Assembly: GCA_963921825.1 (NCBI GenBank)
Contig: OY997588.1
Location: 122,322,715-122,386,714 of the forward strand
Direction of reading: 5' to 3'
Length of the DNA: 64,000 nt
From: Erodium maritimum
Lineage: Eukaryota; Streptophyta; Magnoliopsida; Geraniales; Geraniaceae
A model generated the notes under the pieces. It was given only the letters and a program-made list of their open reading frames with translations, searched no databases and was not told the DNA's origin. Both the position numbers and the translations under genes were made by a program. Below, piece by piece: positions 11,589 through 23,600 of this stretch. The number at the start of each line of letters is the position of its first letter. Within the stretch, counting starts at the first letter, position 1.

Positions 11589-12853
11589 TTGCTTATGTGG
11601 TTCATATTCATTAATAGGCCGTGAAGACACAAGTCAACGGAGAAAGAGTGACAAGATAATGACAGATGGGCATGATAGCATGACCAACTGTCCCGATGGT
11701 AAAGGTAATAGATATATATCTGCATTTACGTGATCGAAAAATGAAGTTTGGCTCTTTCCTGTATTTATACTACCACTGTTTAGCATATCAATTTATTTTT
11801 GAGTTCTCATGATTTAATCTCTTGAGATTTGCAGGAGACAATGCTGATTATTCTAGTCAACCAAAAGCTTTGAAGCTTGCAGGGAGGGAGGGGAATTTTA
11901 TAAAGTTGGGTAGAATTAAGCCAGAAGTTTCTGACTTACATCCAAAAAGTGGCAGAGGAACCAATGCTGGTGAATATGACACACCTCTTTCTGTATACTC
12001 GCGGAGTCTAGTGGGAAAAAGAAGCAGTGGGAGAAGCATGAATGTTGCAGGTGAGACCCCCACATTAAGAAAACAGGTGGAAACCAAGCCAAACACGCAC
12101 AGTGAAGCGGTTGGTGATTGTGATCGCGCACCTGTTTCCAATTCCTTACCAAAAGAATCCAAGCTTTCACTGAAGTTCAAGATTAGGAACCCTCAATTGG
12201 AAAATGACAATTCCTCAGTTTCTCATGGAGAGGAAGAGAGGAGTTTTATCAAGGGCCAAAGGTCAAAAAGAAAGCGGCCTTCCCCAGTCATGGATAGAAC
12301 ACCATCTGATAAAGATCTAAGTGTCACTCAATTGCATGATAATATGACTGTGGATGCAAGGATACTGAAAAGGTTGGGCAAAGAGTCAATTGGAAAGGTA
12401 GTTGAAGTGCATAATTCAGCTGATGATTCGTGGTGAGTTTTTGTTTGAGAACATTATATTGGAAACCAGGCCACTAGAAGCAGTGCATTAATCATCCCCC
12501 AACCCCTAATTTCATTTAGTGTTGGCCTCCAATGGGTTAGATATTTCTTTGGATAGTACTCCTTTACATGAAAAATAAATAAAAGACGTGTGACGAATGC
12601 TAACACTCATATTTTTCCTAATAAATCTCTTAGAAACTTTCATTGCCTAGCTTGCTTTGTTGGTAAATTATGGTTGATTGTGGGCTTAAACATTTTATTC
12701 TTTCCATCCAGGCATAGGGGAGTGGTTACAGATGTAATTACAGGCACATCAAAGTTATCCGTCACTCTAGACGACGGGAGAGTGAGGAAACTGGAGCTTG
12801 ACAACGAGGGGGTTCGATTTGCCCCTCAGAAGCAGAAGAGGTCAAAAACATGA
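6262..12853 (+). CDS. PHD-finger family protein (three-PHD module), 861 aa
   Basis: Thirteen exons join without a frame break: 6262-6293, 6400-6757, 7056-7233, 7305-7354, 7591-7683, 7763-7851, 8003-8081, 8304-8386, 9793-9871, 9976-10693, 11618-11704, 11835-12432 and 12712-12853. All introns are GT-AG. The start MAFHVACPIT is a signature of this plant family, which settles the ATG. Residues ~150-347 hold Cys/His clusters (VMCRICF..CNSCGKKYHRSC; CRRCDGAYHCYC; CCDICQRWVHCQC), three consecutive PHD-type zinc modules resembling those of KMT2-type proteins. The remaining ~500 residues are Lys/Ser-rich and end in a Tudor-like stretch (HRGVVTDVITG..VTLDDGRVRKLEL). I infer a nuclear chromatin reader; there is no SET domain. 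From memory it resembles Arabidopsis AT3G08020/AT3G52100. Introns 8 and 10 hold MITEs. Confidence 0.92.
8863..9274. mobile_element. MITE, GGGTTAATTGTCAAAAACTAC family (PHD gene intron 8)
   Basis: The terminal inverted repeats are GGGTTAATTGTCAAAAACTA and its complement. The flanking 9-mers TACTTTTTA (8854-8862) and TATTTTTTA (9275-9283) agree at 8 of 9 bases, which indicates a Mutator-like 9-bp target duplication. Subterminal AAAGTTTTGTCCAC-type units repeat on both arms. It lies in the 1.4-kb intron between exons 8 and 9 and is non-coding. Confidence 0.82.
10733..11121. mobile_element. MITE, GGGCTAATTGCTAAAAACTAC family (PHD gene intron 10)
   Basis: The inverted ends GGGCTAATTGCTAAAAACTA and TAGTTTCTAGCAATTAACCC are diverged variants of the preceding family. 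The arms contain repeated TTTTGTCCAC and GTCCACTTTTAAACTCAA boxes. Flanking 9-mers ATAGTTTTA and ATATTTTAA match at 7 of 9 bases. There is no coding capacity. Confidence 0.78.
11549..11588. repeat. Compound (CT)n(CA)n microsatellite
   Basis: About ten CT units pass directly into about eleven CA units. It lies 30 bp upstream of exon 11 of the PHD gene, in place of part of the normal polypyrimidine tract, so length changes could influence acceptor recognition. Confidence 0.95.
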
Positions 12854-13764
12854 ATCCGAATTGGTTCTCAAGGGTGAGATCATCTCATGTCCAGACTTCC
12901 TTGGACCATACTTGGAGGAGATAGTTCTTTGACCAAAAGGCCCATTGTAAGGAACTCATGCTACTGGCTACATTTCCTGTGCCCCTTGTGCATTACTGGA
13001 GCTGTTCATTAGTTACTATGTAGAACTAGTCACTGTCAAATTCAGGCCTTATTCTGGAGGCAGGCTCTTAGTTTCTTCCAAATATAAATGTATTCGATAA
13101 TGGCAATTGTTTTTCAAATGTAGCCCTCTTAAGCCTGTCCCAAAATGTCACTGTAGTGAAGTGCACTGGAGTGCAGATGTGCTGCTTGGCTTGTTGTCAG
13201 GGGAAGATTAAATTCTAGTGTGTTATTTTCTTGGCAGAGAACTTAGTAGACAAGAATTCCAAGGAATTCTAGGCTGCCAATGTTTGTACTTTCGCATGAG
13301 GTAGTCATATATTTGTTGAATACTTAGTCCTTTCTGCACATTCATGTATCTATTTGTCAAATTTGAGCAGGTATTGATTGGCTGAAATAATGAATTTTAT
13401 AAGCATCCTCATTTCAATAATAATGTTTTTTTTTCAATAATCTACACAATATGTATATTTTTTTTGTGCTAAGGTTTGCACTGTAGACCTCATTTATATA
13501 GAGTTCTTCAGCACTTACACCGGTACAACCTGCTCTTGATGTAGGATTCATGTTTTCAATAGAGATCCCAAAGATCAATTCCAGAAGAATAAACAATCAA
13601 ACATTCATCATAGTTACATTTTTGATCACATTCACTCTTAGATTTCTAGTATTACAGAGTCCAAGGTAAAAAAAAAAAAAATTCAAGCTGAATACATCCA
13701 TGGTCATGTGTTGAAAGCTTAAAATGATGTGTCAAAACAATGTATTGTGTCAAGTTATATTACA
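12854..13764. other. Convergent intergenic region, PHD gene / TAB2
   Basis: This 911-bp stretch holds the 3' UTRs of two genes that face each other. There is no open frame, transposon terminus or structured RNA that I recognise. AT-rich runs (13395-13460, and an A-run near 13670) fit polyadenylation regions of both genes. Confidence 0.7.
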
Positions 13765-16700
13765 TTATACAGGTGGTGGTGGCAAGTCTAGTAGAAGCCA
13801 AAACCCATCACAGTCCTCTGAGTCCAAGTCATCTTGGATGGCAAGAAAATGCAAGCCTCCACATGCCTTCTTCGCTTCCTCCCAAGCTTCTGCCTCGCTT
13901 GTTGCTTCTGGAGTTTTTTCATAGGTAGCATAATTATACCTGGTCGCAATTCCAACAGACAGGATCAATGAAGCTCGAGCAGTATCAGCTTCGATTGAAC
14001 ACACTTCCAATCCGTTCATCCAAGCTGCCTCATCCACAAAAAGGCTTATAACATTAGCTAGAGATTGACACTTTTGTCTCATACAATTCTTACTGTGGCA
14101 TCTTAATGGAGAAATCAAACTTGAAATACCTCCTTATGGATAAGAATATGTACCTGCTAATGGTTTAGCTCTTGAAGATGCAACAGACAGCCCTGGAATC
14201 AAAGTCTTCTCATCAACTTCAAGCCCCAACAAATCCAAATCTAGACCTGCACCAAATACCATCCTTGTCTCCAAGGATGCCACTTCCTCTCTGACAGCTG
14301 CGAATAACGCAAAACAACAGTTATCATGATGTTATGTCAAGAGCCATTATTAATGTACAGCAATGCTACAAGAGATCATTAGAGCAACGTTCTATGCAAT
14401 ATGTTTACGAGTTCCGTATTGCTAAGCTGATTCTGGATATACATCATAATTTTGTTATAAAACAGAAGCTGTTGCTGCCATACCTGAGAAAGGTAATTGG
14501 ACAAATGCCCACTTCTCTCCAACAAGATTCTGAGGAAGTTCCATTGGGAAAGGATTATCTAAGGCCAGGAGTGGCTTAGCTCCCTTCTGAAAACCAGGAT
14601 GGCGTGTGTATACAGTCTCGTAGCGTTCTTGTAACCATAGAAGTAGTGATAGACACTGATATTAATAAACAAAGGAACAAGTATGAAAATTCGGTATGTA
14701 GCATATGTAACTAAAACTTAGAACACTGGGAAAAGACAATAAACCATTGGATCCACTTAATGTAGAGCAAGTAAGAGAAATATAACCGGGCGTCGTTTTA
14801 TTTGTATTTGCCACCTGAATGTTAGTTGCTGGCACAAAAACCTTTGTGGGTATCCACTTTTTTTTTTTCGGGGATGCAATTCTAGAAAGTGAGCTTTTGC
14901 ACAAATTATCAAAGCCTGAATGTAAGGCTTTTGCCTTGAGATCTTGAAGTGAATAGTTTGACTAAAAGAAGCAAAGGCTGCATGCACAAATTATCATTCC
15001 CAGACCACACTAAGGTGGCAGTCTCACACATTGGGTTGCCTTTTATGGGGTATAGTTCTATCCTCTCTTTTAATTTTTTTTATAGATTAAGATTTATAGC
15101 GCCACGACTCAAAGCCCTGACCACCAGGTCACAAGGCCAGGCACTTGACCATTTGGACTGGTAAGCTTTGGCCTCTTTCCGTAGTTTCAACGAAGAAGTT
15201 TACTTAGTTGTGTAATTTGCCTCAGCAGTCAGCATGAACATATTATCTAAGTTTATGGTTGTTTATCTGTAGAAAAACAGTGATCCACATAAGTTTTGGC
15301 CATGCAAGATACCTCAACAAGTTTCTCCATTTAGAAGGAAGAAGAGGTCAAACTTCATCCGTAGATTAACATTGTTTTAAAATGGCATTAAGCAATTAAA
15401 ACTCAATGACTGGTTGGTTTTGGGATCATATAAGATGTTACTAGAAAGAGACTTGAAGGGATATCAATGTCCGATCTATTTTGGTTGGAACTAATTAAGG
15501 TGGTCACTTTCAGCTTCTGTGCGCAGACTGTTGCATTTTTTTCTTACTAGCTTTTGAACCATATCTGAAATCTTTTTTTTTTAATCAGAACAACTTCTAC
15601 AATAATAAAAATGTTTGAAGATCATGTAGGACTTGAAACTGAAATGGACTGTTGAGCATAAAGAGCTACCAGAGAAGCTCAGTCAGTTTATGCGATAGAG
15701 TATTAAAGACTGACCCAATAAAAAAGATCAAGCTAATGGGTGAAGGCCTCAAGATGCTTATCAAGTGATCACTAAACTCTTCCGATGTGGGACACTTCAA
15801 CAACTGACAAAAGATATGTGCTCTTTCAGTTATCATGCTTAACCCACAAAGTTCTTACTCAGTGATGCAATAGTACAATTTTCGATTTTGAACTATAAGT
15901 TACACATAATAGTCCCTGATCTACCATATCATATTAACGTGCTTGTGTTGTGTGTTTTGACAGCTATCAGTTAGATACATGAACGGTATTCACTTCCAAG
16001 AAATTACAGTAATTCCAATATTACTCTCCAATTTAGATGTTAACATGCACTTAACTGGCCAAAGCAATTCCATTTGTAGAATAAAATACTGAAAAGACAG
16101 TGCCACGAGGAAATCATACGCACCCGTTTACTAGCAACAGGTTTAATACCAAGCTCCTTGCAGGCCTTGGATATAATTGTCTGCATCTGTGACCTGCAAA
16201 TGCAAACTGGCATTATTCTCTATGAACGAGACAAGAGATTATAGAATTAATTGGGCTTCAATAGAACACACAAATTACTGAAAGTATACCTGAAAAACCT
16301 GATTTTCTGAGGTAAAGGAACATCCAGTTCATCGCAAATGGACACAATAGCATCCTTCAAAGTGATGCTATTAATGACATTGTTGGGAAAGTACTTGGTG
16401 TATTGAAGCGACAGAGACTCATCACAAGCCACCATCTCCCACACCTTCTTCCCTCTGATATCCAGAATGGGTCTGGAACAAAAATCCAATTCCCACTCCG
16501 TGATGCTATCTGGATCGGTTTCCGGGTCAAGGTAGCTCATTTCCGCCGTCGGGTCGTCGCCTTCTTCTTCGTATTCTTCATCAACCTCGGCTTCTTTCTG
16601 GGTTGAAACGGAGCTCTCGGACACGGAATTGGGTCGGAAATATTGCAAATTTACTCTTCTTTTGGAGGGTATGGTGAAGAAAGGTTGGGGGATTTTGATG

Positions 16701-16795
16701 GGTTTAGCGAGGGAGGAGAGTCTGGGGGTGGTTTTGGGAGATTGGAAGGTCGGGGTTCTGATCCTGGTAGTATGGTTGAAGCTTAGAGTGGCCAT
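13765..16795 (-). CDS. TAB2: TAB2-like chloroplast translation factor, 383 aa
   Basis: Five exons on the minus strand: 16795-16290, 16193-16124, 14655-14484, 14297-14154 and 14024-13765. All have GT-AG junctions and a continuous frame. I chose ATG 16795 ([10 protein letters not shown]), which opens a Ser/Thr/Arg-rich plastid transit peptide; an in-frame ATG 51 bp upstream (16846) is possible. Family hallmarks are [60 protein letters not shown] and a C-terminus ending [15 protein letters not shown]. Length is close to Arabidopsis ATAB2 (about 370 aa, from memory). The family binds A/U-rich 5' leaders and promotes translation of photosystem I and II mRNAs in the chloroplast. The conserved core has no premature stop or frameshift. 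Intron 3 carries a SINE fragment. Confidence 0.95.
15095..15165 (-). mobile_element. Fragment of a tRNA-derived SINE (TAB2 intron 3)
   Basis: On the minus strand the stretch reads GTGCCTGGCCTTGTGACC followed by TGGTCAGGGCTTTGAGTCGTGG. This matches the layout of plant tRNA-derived SINEs (CCTTGTGACCT..GGTCACGGGTTCGAGTCGTGG), including a decayed B box. Only about 70 bp are recognisable, and I see no clear tail or target duplication. The rest of this 1.47-kb intron is unremarkable. Confidence 0.45.
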
Positions 16796-17656
16796 TGGAG
16801 AGCTGGTTTTGTGTCCTGCTCCTGATAAGAGTGATGATTTCTGCAAGTTATATAGTTAGTTGCTTATCCACCACACACGAATCTGCTAGGATTGATGGGC
16901 TGGGCTTTGGATATGATTTTGATGCTCGGTCAAACTTGTAACAACATTTAATACAACATTACACATTTAACTATATTGATTGGAATAATAATAGATAAAT
17001 TTAAATGTTGAGAAAAAAGACATAGGTTCCCAATAAACAACAACATAGTTATATTTTACAAATGACCACTTCTTCTTAATTTTAAAAAGATTTATTTTAC
17101 ACTTGAAACGAAGATTTTAATTACAATATCGATATATAGATGATAATACATTTAAAATCTGAAAAACTCAAAATCACAATTTAACAGGACAATGATGGAC
17201 AAACTCGTCCCACCAGTAATCTTGCTTACATAGCTTGATTCAATAATTGTACAAGCTCTTTTCCTTTTAAAAATTACCATCTTGTTAATTTATTTAATTT
17301 TTTTTATCATTTGAAACTAGTGGTTGGTTGAAATTCTGAATAAATAATGTTTTAGAGAAACAAAAATTAATGATTTTCTCTATTTAAAAATTTTGTGTAA
17401 GAAGGTAGCCCAACTCCAAGCCCAGCCCAATGATCTGGTTACGGTATAAAGCAAGACGGTACGCAACCTACAGATTCAGATTGGCTTTGCCGCGGATAAA
17501 GCCAAGTGTATAAAAGGAACATAAACCCAGAATTCACCTGAACGAAGACTCTCCGAAACCCCGCCGCAGTTGTCGTCGCCGATCTCTGCTCCATGTAATG
17601 ACCCCTCCAACCTTCCCATTTACAGTCACTACACTGCTATTCTCTGTCTCTTTGCT
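16796..17656. promoter_or_regulatory. Divergent promoter region, TAB2 / dihydrouridine synthase
   Basis: 861 bp separate the two start codons of divergently transcribed genes, so both promoters and 5' UTRs must fit here. The centre (16920-17400) is strongly AT-rich. A possible TATA-like TATAAAAGG lies at 17510-17518 on the plus strand, about 140 bp before the chosen dihydrouridine-synthase ATG. I see no transposon in it. Confidence 0.5.
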
Positions 17657-20600
17657 ATGCACGGTCATGCTCACCATCTGTTCGATGAAATGCCTTCAAT
17701 TCCCGATGGATCTATTGCTAACGGTTCAATATCACTGATAAGTTGCTTGTTTGTTTCACTTGCTTGATTCAACTCTTAGGCCTTTTCCTTAACCCCTCTG
17801 GTTTATTTGCAATTCGTGAAACTGGGTAGGAGAAAAAAAAAACTTTTTTTATGTCATGCTGTTGTGTGGGCATGTTGATAGATGCTTACTAAGGATATTA
17901 GTACCTGTAGTGTGTATAATGTGGATTGTGTATTTTGTAGGGATGGCTTGCTATGGTAGCAAGCAAACTTGGGACTAGTAAGTCCTAAGTTGCTTTAGTC
18001 ACATCAAGTAGTTATTGAACTCTCTGATTAGGCCCCAATTGGAATTTAAGAACTTCTGTCATCTCCTTTTGAACCTAGGGGGATTAGTTCTTACCCTAAA
18101 CTTGAATATGCTTTGCTTGTTGCATTATACTTTCTGCGGACGGTGAGAAGCTCCCAAGTATAAACGTATACTAAGAATCAATTTGGTTCTCTATGTTAAC
18201 ATCAGTGATCTAGTTTTATTTAAGGATAGGCACCTGGAGGAGCAATCTATGATCTGATTAGAAGGATGCTGAAGTCTTCACAATTCACATTAATAGCTTC
18301 ATTTACTCCTATTAATTCTGTTATCTGAAAAAAAAAACAGTCATAAATTGCTGTCTAATATACATCACTAGATTTCAACTAAGTCAAGAAAACTACTTGT
18401 CTCAGAAACATCAACTGAATACAGAAGGTGAGATGGTTGTTGCGCGCTATCTTCCTCCTTGGTTTAGGTGAGGACTTTTTTATTTATTTATAGTTTTCTT
18501 CGTTATACGATAATTTTAGTTTCTTCTCTGAACCTACATTAATTTTGGTTGCACAACTACCAGTGTTGCGCCGATGATGGAGTTGACAGACAACCACTAT
18601 AGGACTCTAGCTCGGATCTTAACAAAGCATGCATGGCTCTACACAGAGATGCTTGCTGCCGAAACTATTGTTTATCAGAAGGACAATTTGGTAGGTCACT
18701 GGTAGTTTATGTTTGAAAGATTCATTACGAATAATAGTAATCTGAAATCTTATAAGTTCAAGAACCAGAAACAAGGGGTACAATGATTTTTTAAAAGACT
18801 ATCATGAATTTGTTCAAAAAAATTACAATACAGTCACTAACTGTACTGTAAAATATTATTGATGATTCTTGTTATTTTCCAATACAATGTGAGCAACCCT
18901 TTATATAAGGATTAACTCTATACTAAATAGGAAACTAATGCTCAGCAAAATAGAAATAGGAAAACCTAATAGGATTAGGAATTGGAAATAAACTAAACTC
19001 TTAACACTCCCCCTCACGTGCAAGTCGGATAACGAGTCTAGCACATGGACTAGCCGACTAGGGTTAAATTTCAAATTTCAACTTCATGTTATTGCGTCAC
19101 CGCTGTGTTGTAGTTGTCGAAGAAATAAGATTTTTTTTCCTGTATGAAGAGATGCTCTCATTGTATTGCAGGAAAACAAGAATCATAAATAATATTTTAG
19201 AAATTCTACATGTACTTATATTAAATTGTACCCGCGTAAGAATTGCTGTCTTGTGGAAGTAAACAGATACATGTACTTCAAAACGGTTGGAATGCATTGT
19301 GATTTATGTGCACTATCTTTGCTTGTTCCGTACTGATTACATAAATGGAGCCATTTCTAAGTGTCATTGATAAGTGAAACATATTTCTGTTAGTTTTAAA
19401 TTAATAGCAATTAGCAACCTAATTATGTCTTCGTAGATGCAATGACTCAAATGGCTGGAACGTCTCTGCATTGTGCCAGAAATGTTAAAGTGACTTACAA
19501 AATTGAGCAAAACCAAGTGATCATTAAGAGGATCGAATCGTGTAGAAATTGACATAATTCCTTCGTCTTGTCAGGAATTGTTCTAAGTAAACAATTTAAA
19601 GATGTGCATACTGAGAAATGAAAAACCTATATCAATTTAAACCTATATTGATATTGTTGTGAAGAAATGGTGTGAGATAACTTCTTTAACATGCATTCAG
19701 CATTCATGTTTACTATTATAATCTATGCTAATATTATTTGGGCCTCAAAAACCTGGGTTTCATATGCAATCAACACTTATTAAGATTTTTAGGCAAGTCT
19801 AGGTAGACAAGTCCTTCAGCTCTACCCTTATGGTCCTTACAATCAATGACTCATAATCTTAAAAAAGTTATATTTTTGTTTGCATTGGGTGGATATCTTT
19901 TTATTTTTGTGATATAACAATGATAAAATGACTGGTTTGGGTTTACAGAACAAACTCACTATCAAACAAATACAAATTTTGGTCCCTGAGACCATTTTTT
20001 GTTGTTTAATATGATATGTGATAATTTGGTATCAGCTGATCCTGTGCATGTGTATGGTTTATCAGGATAGGTTCTTGGAATTTGGTCCGGAACAACATCC
20101 AATTGTCCTTCAAATTGGTGGAAATAATGTGGAAAATATTGCAAAAGCTACTCAACTTGCTCGCCCCTATGGTTATGATGAGATCAATTTTAAGTTTGTA
20201 CTACACTTTTCACTCCATTCTATTTTTTTCTCCTTTATCTATCAATTACCAAATTTAATATATTTTTTTTTCAGTTGTGGCTGTCCTAGTGCAAAAGTAG
20301 CTGGACATGGGTGCTTTGGTGTGAGGCTTATGCTTGATCCAAAGGTTTGATAACGATGCTCATCTAATTGTCGATCATATGACTGTTATAGCTATGGGTG
20401 TTTTGGTTGTGAAAACAAGATCATGATTCCAAGAGTCTACTAGGTTTGCAAATTTCCTGCATTTAGTCATGCACAGGCACCCGATAATCCTAAGGGAATC
20501 ACTCCTGATGTCATGTTCCATAGCTCTAATTAGCCTCCCTCTTCCCAACTGAAGTAGTGCTTCAACCTTAGGAGAGTAATAATATTGCAGAACGAGGAGA

Positions 20601-23600
20601 AGAGACACTCACCAAGCTATAACAATGGCGTGAGCCAGAGTACCATGCATGCAACATAACATCATTTAGGGCATGTGAAGGAACATAATGGTTAAAATTT
20701 TGTTTTATTCCCATGTGAATATACCAGTCCATCTAACATAGTTTTCATTGCAATCCCATTTGATCTGGACGTAAGATATGCCTTTTTTTATCTGGCATGG
20801 CTTACACAGCCTTATTCAGTTCGATTCTCAATCAAATTTCTCAAAATTCAAAGACGAGTCTATCATTTTGAAGCTATTGCACACAGTAAGCCTCCCATGA
20901 AATTATCTTTGCAACAGTGCATCATTTTTGGCATTTTAGAATATTTAGAGTATCCAAGAGAGTAATACATTGTGATGAGCTTCATAGAGGTATGTGCAAA
21001 CACTGATATTGACCATCTTGGAAGTATGCCCACTTCTATCTTCTTATAACTATGGACGGCTTACAATTTTGATTTGGATGACTTGACTGTTTTTTGCAAA
21101 CCAAATTACCCCTTTCATTATTTTCCTTGTCACTTTGATCTAATATCGACATCTGGTGTTTACAAGGGAAGTTTGTAGCTGAAGCCATGACAGTCATTGC
21201 TGCCAATACAGATGTTCCCGTTAGTGTTAAATGTCGAATTGGTCTTGATGATCATGACTCATATAATGAGCTGTGTAAGGTTCTTTTCTGAACATCTATT
21301 TCTGTTCTCTTTAACGCTACAAGTTTATATTTCTATTTTATATAATTTACTGTTATTATTAATTAAAATTTCAAAGAACAATTAATAATTTTATTAAACC
21401 GGAGTGAAATGTACTCCTTTCTCATGCCCCTCTTAATTTCGTATTCAAGGCACATATATACCTTCTATACTGTAGTCGTAATAGAGTTGGGAGTCTTGTA
21501 CATTATGAAAACAAAATGAAATCATTTTCTGAAAGCCAACGCATGGTATGTAATCAAAGACACCTAGTTTCAAATACTGCAGTAAATTTTTTTCCAGTTC
21601 CAAATATTTGTGGTAGCTCGTGCAGGAAGCAAACAGTTGTGTGTGCAGCGTTTGTACCTAGTTCCAAATATAAGATTTAGGGTTAATTGTCAAAAAGTGC
21701 ACTAAAGTTTTGTCAACAAACGAAAACACACCTAAAGTTTTGTCCACGCTTTTAGGGTGCACTAAAGTTTTGTCCACCGATGTCCGTTATAAAAACGTTT
21801 TTCTAAGGGAAGTTGGTGGACAAAACTTTACTTCACCCTAAAAGCGTCGAAAAAACTTTAGGTGTGTTTTTGTTTGTGGACAAAACTTCAGTGCACTTTT
21901 TGACAATTAACCCTAAGATTTATACCCAAAATCTGTGATGTTGTTATTTTAAAATATCTTCTTTTTCTCTAAAAAAAGGCTTGCTGTGAACATATAGGAC
22001 ACTGAAAAGAAAAAGAGAGGCTTATATAGTGTTGCATCTTTTCTGAGTTGGAAACGGGTCGAACTGATGTTTAGTGTCTTTTTTCCCCATGGAAAGATTA
22101 CCCTGGACCATCTGACCTCCTGTCTGTTTTTCTTTCCTTCAGGTGATTTTATTTATAAGGTTTCTTCATTGTCACCAACAAAACATTTTGTTATCCATTC
22201 ACGGAAGGCATTGCTCAATGGCATAAGCCCAGCTGAAAACAGATCAATTCCTCCCCTGAAGTATGTACTTTTTTATGGCAAAAAAAAAGTTTCTTCAATC
22301 CTATTATTGTTGAAAGTTTTAAATCATTTATTGTTTGTTTTTATTCTTAATTTGTTTGAACGATGACCTCTTATATTTGTTAATTGCAGATATGAGTACT
22401 TTTATGCTCTGCTGCGTGATTTTCCTGACTTGACATTTACAATAAATGGAGGTATCAAGAATCTTGATGAGGTAAACTATCATTAAAACTTCCATTTCTG
22501 GCCTGTCAAACCTGAATAGAGCAAAGAGATTACGGCCTGTATCACCTATGAATCCCTGAACAATATCTGTTCACATTCACATGAACCATTACAGGAAGTT
22601 TCTGGCAAATATTTTGATTTGACATGAAGCCCACCCCAATTGATTGGGAAAATGGCCAAGTTATTGTTGTTGTATTTTGATTTGACATGAGGATCTTATA
22701 CTGATTGATCGTAGTTTCCATATGCATATAGCCTCAAAGTTAACTTCAAGCTTATGCAAGGAAAAGGAAAGATAAAATTGTTTGTTGCTGTCTGCAAATT
22801 TGTAGAATGTAATACTACAAACATGTCAGTTTCGATTACACAACATGATGTTTTGTCATACTCATACACTAGGTCTTCTTTTTATATCCTGTACAGTTTG
22901 AGGGTTCACAATATGATTTTGGAATGTGTAAATTTTCCGTCTAGCGAAAATTTTCTTGTTAGTAAAAGGCTCTTGATCCTGGATATGTCAAACTGAAGGT
23001 TAACGCAGGCCTAAGGCATGGAGCTCACGGTGTAATGGTTGGACGTGCTGCCTTCAACAAGTAAGAAAAATGCATTATTCATACAAGTTCTATAGTTGCT
23101 GCTTGTGTTTCAATGAAAATTTTACTTGTTTGTATTTTTGTTGGGGGTATAACAATGTGGAATAATAATCAAGCAAGAACTAACTAAGAGAAAATAAGGA
23201 ATCACACAAGAATTTACGTGGTTCGGCAATTTGCTTCCGTCCACAACCATACTCCTCTCTTCTTATTGTTCTTACAACTAACAAATTGTTTTGGGTTTAC
23301 AAGTATATAGTGTTTATATGGGAAAGACTGTATAAATAGGTAATAATTACGTTCCTCATTCTTTTAAGAAATATCTTTTAGTTACCTGCCCAAGTCTCTT
23401 ACCAAAACCTTAATAGGAAGAATAGGATTTTCCCAAATTATCTACAACAAAATAGGAAGTTTTCACCAAAACCCCTAACAATCTCCACTTGGAGACTGCC
23501 CACAAATATCTTCACTTCACTCTTACTCATGTAACTTCAGTAACACCCGTATTGTCCATGGCCAAAAAAAGACCTTATCTTTTGTCCACACTTTAAAGGT

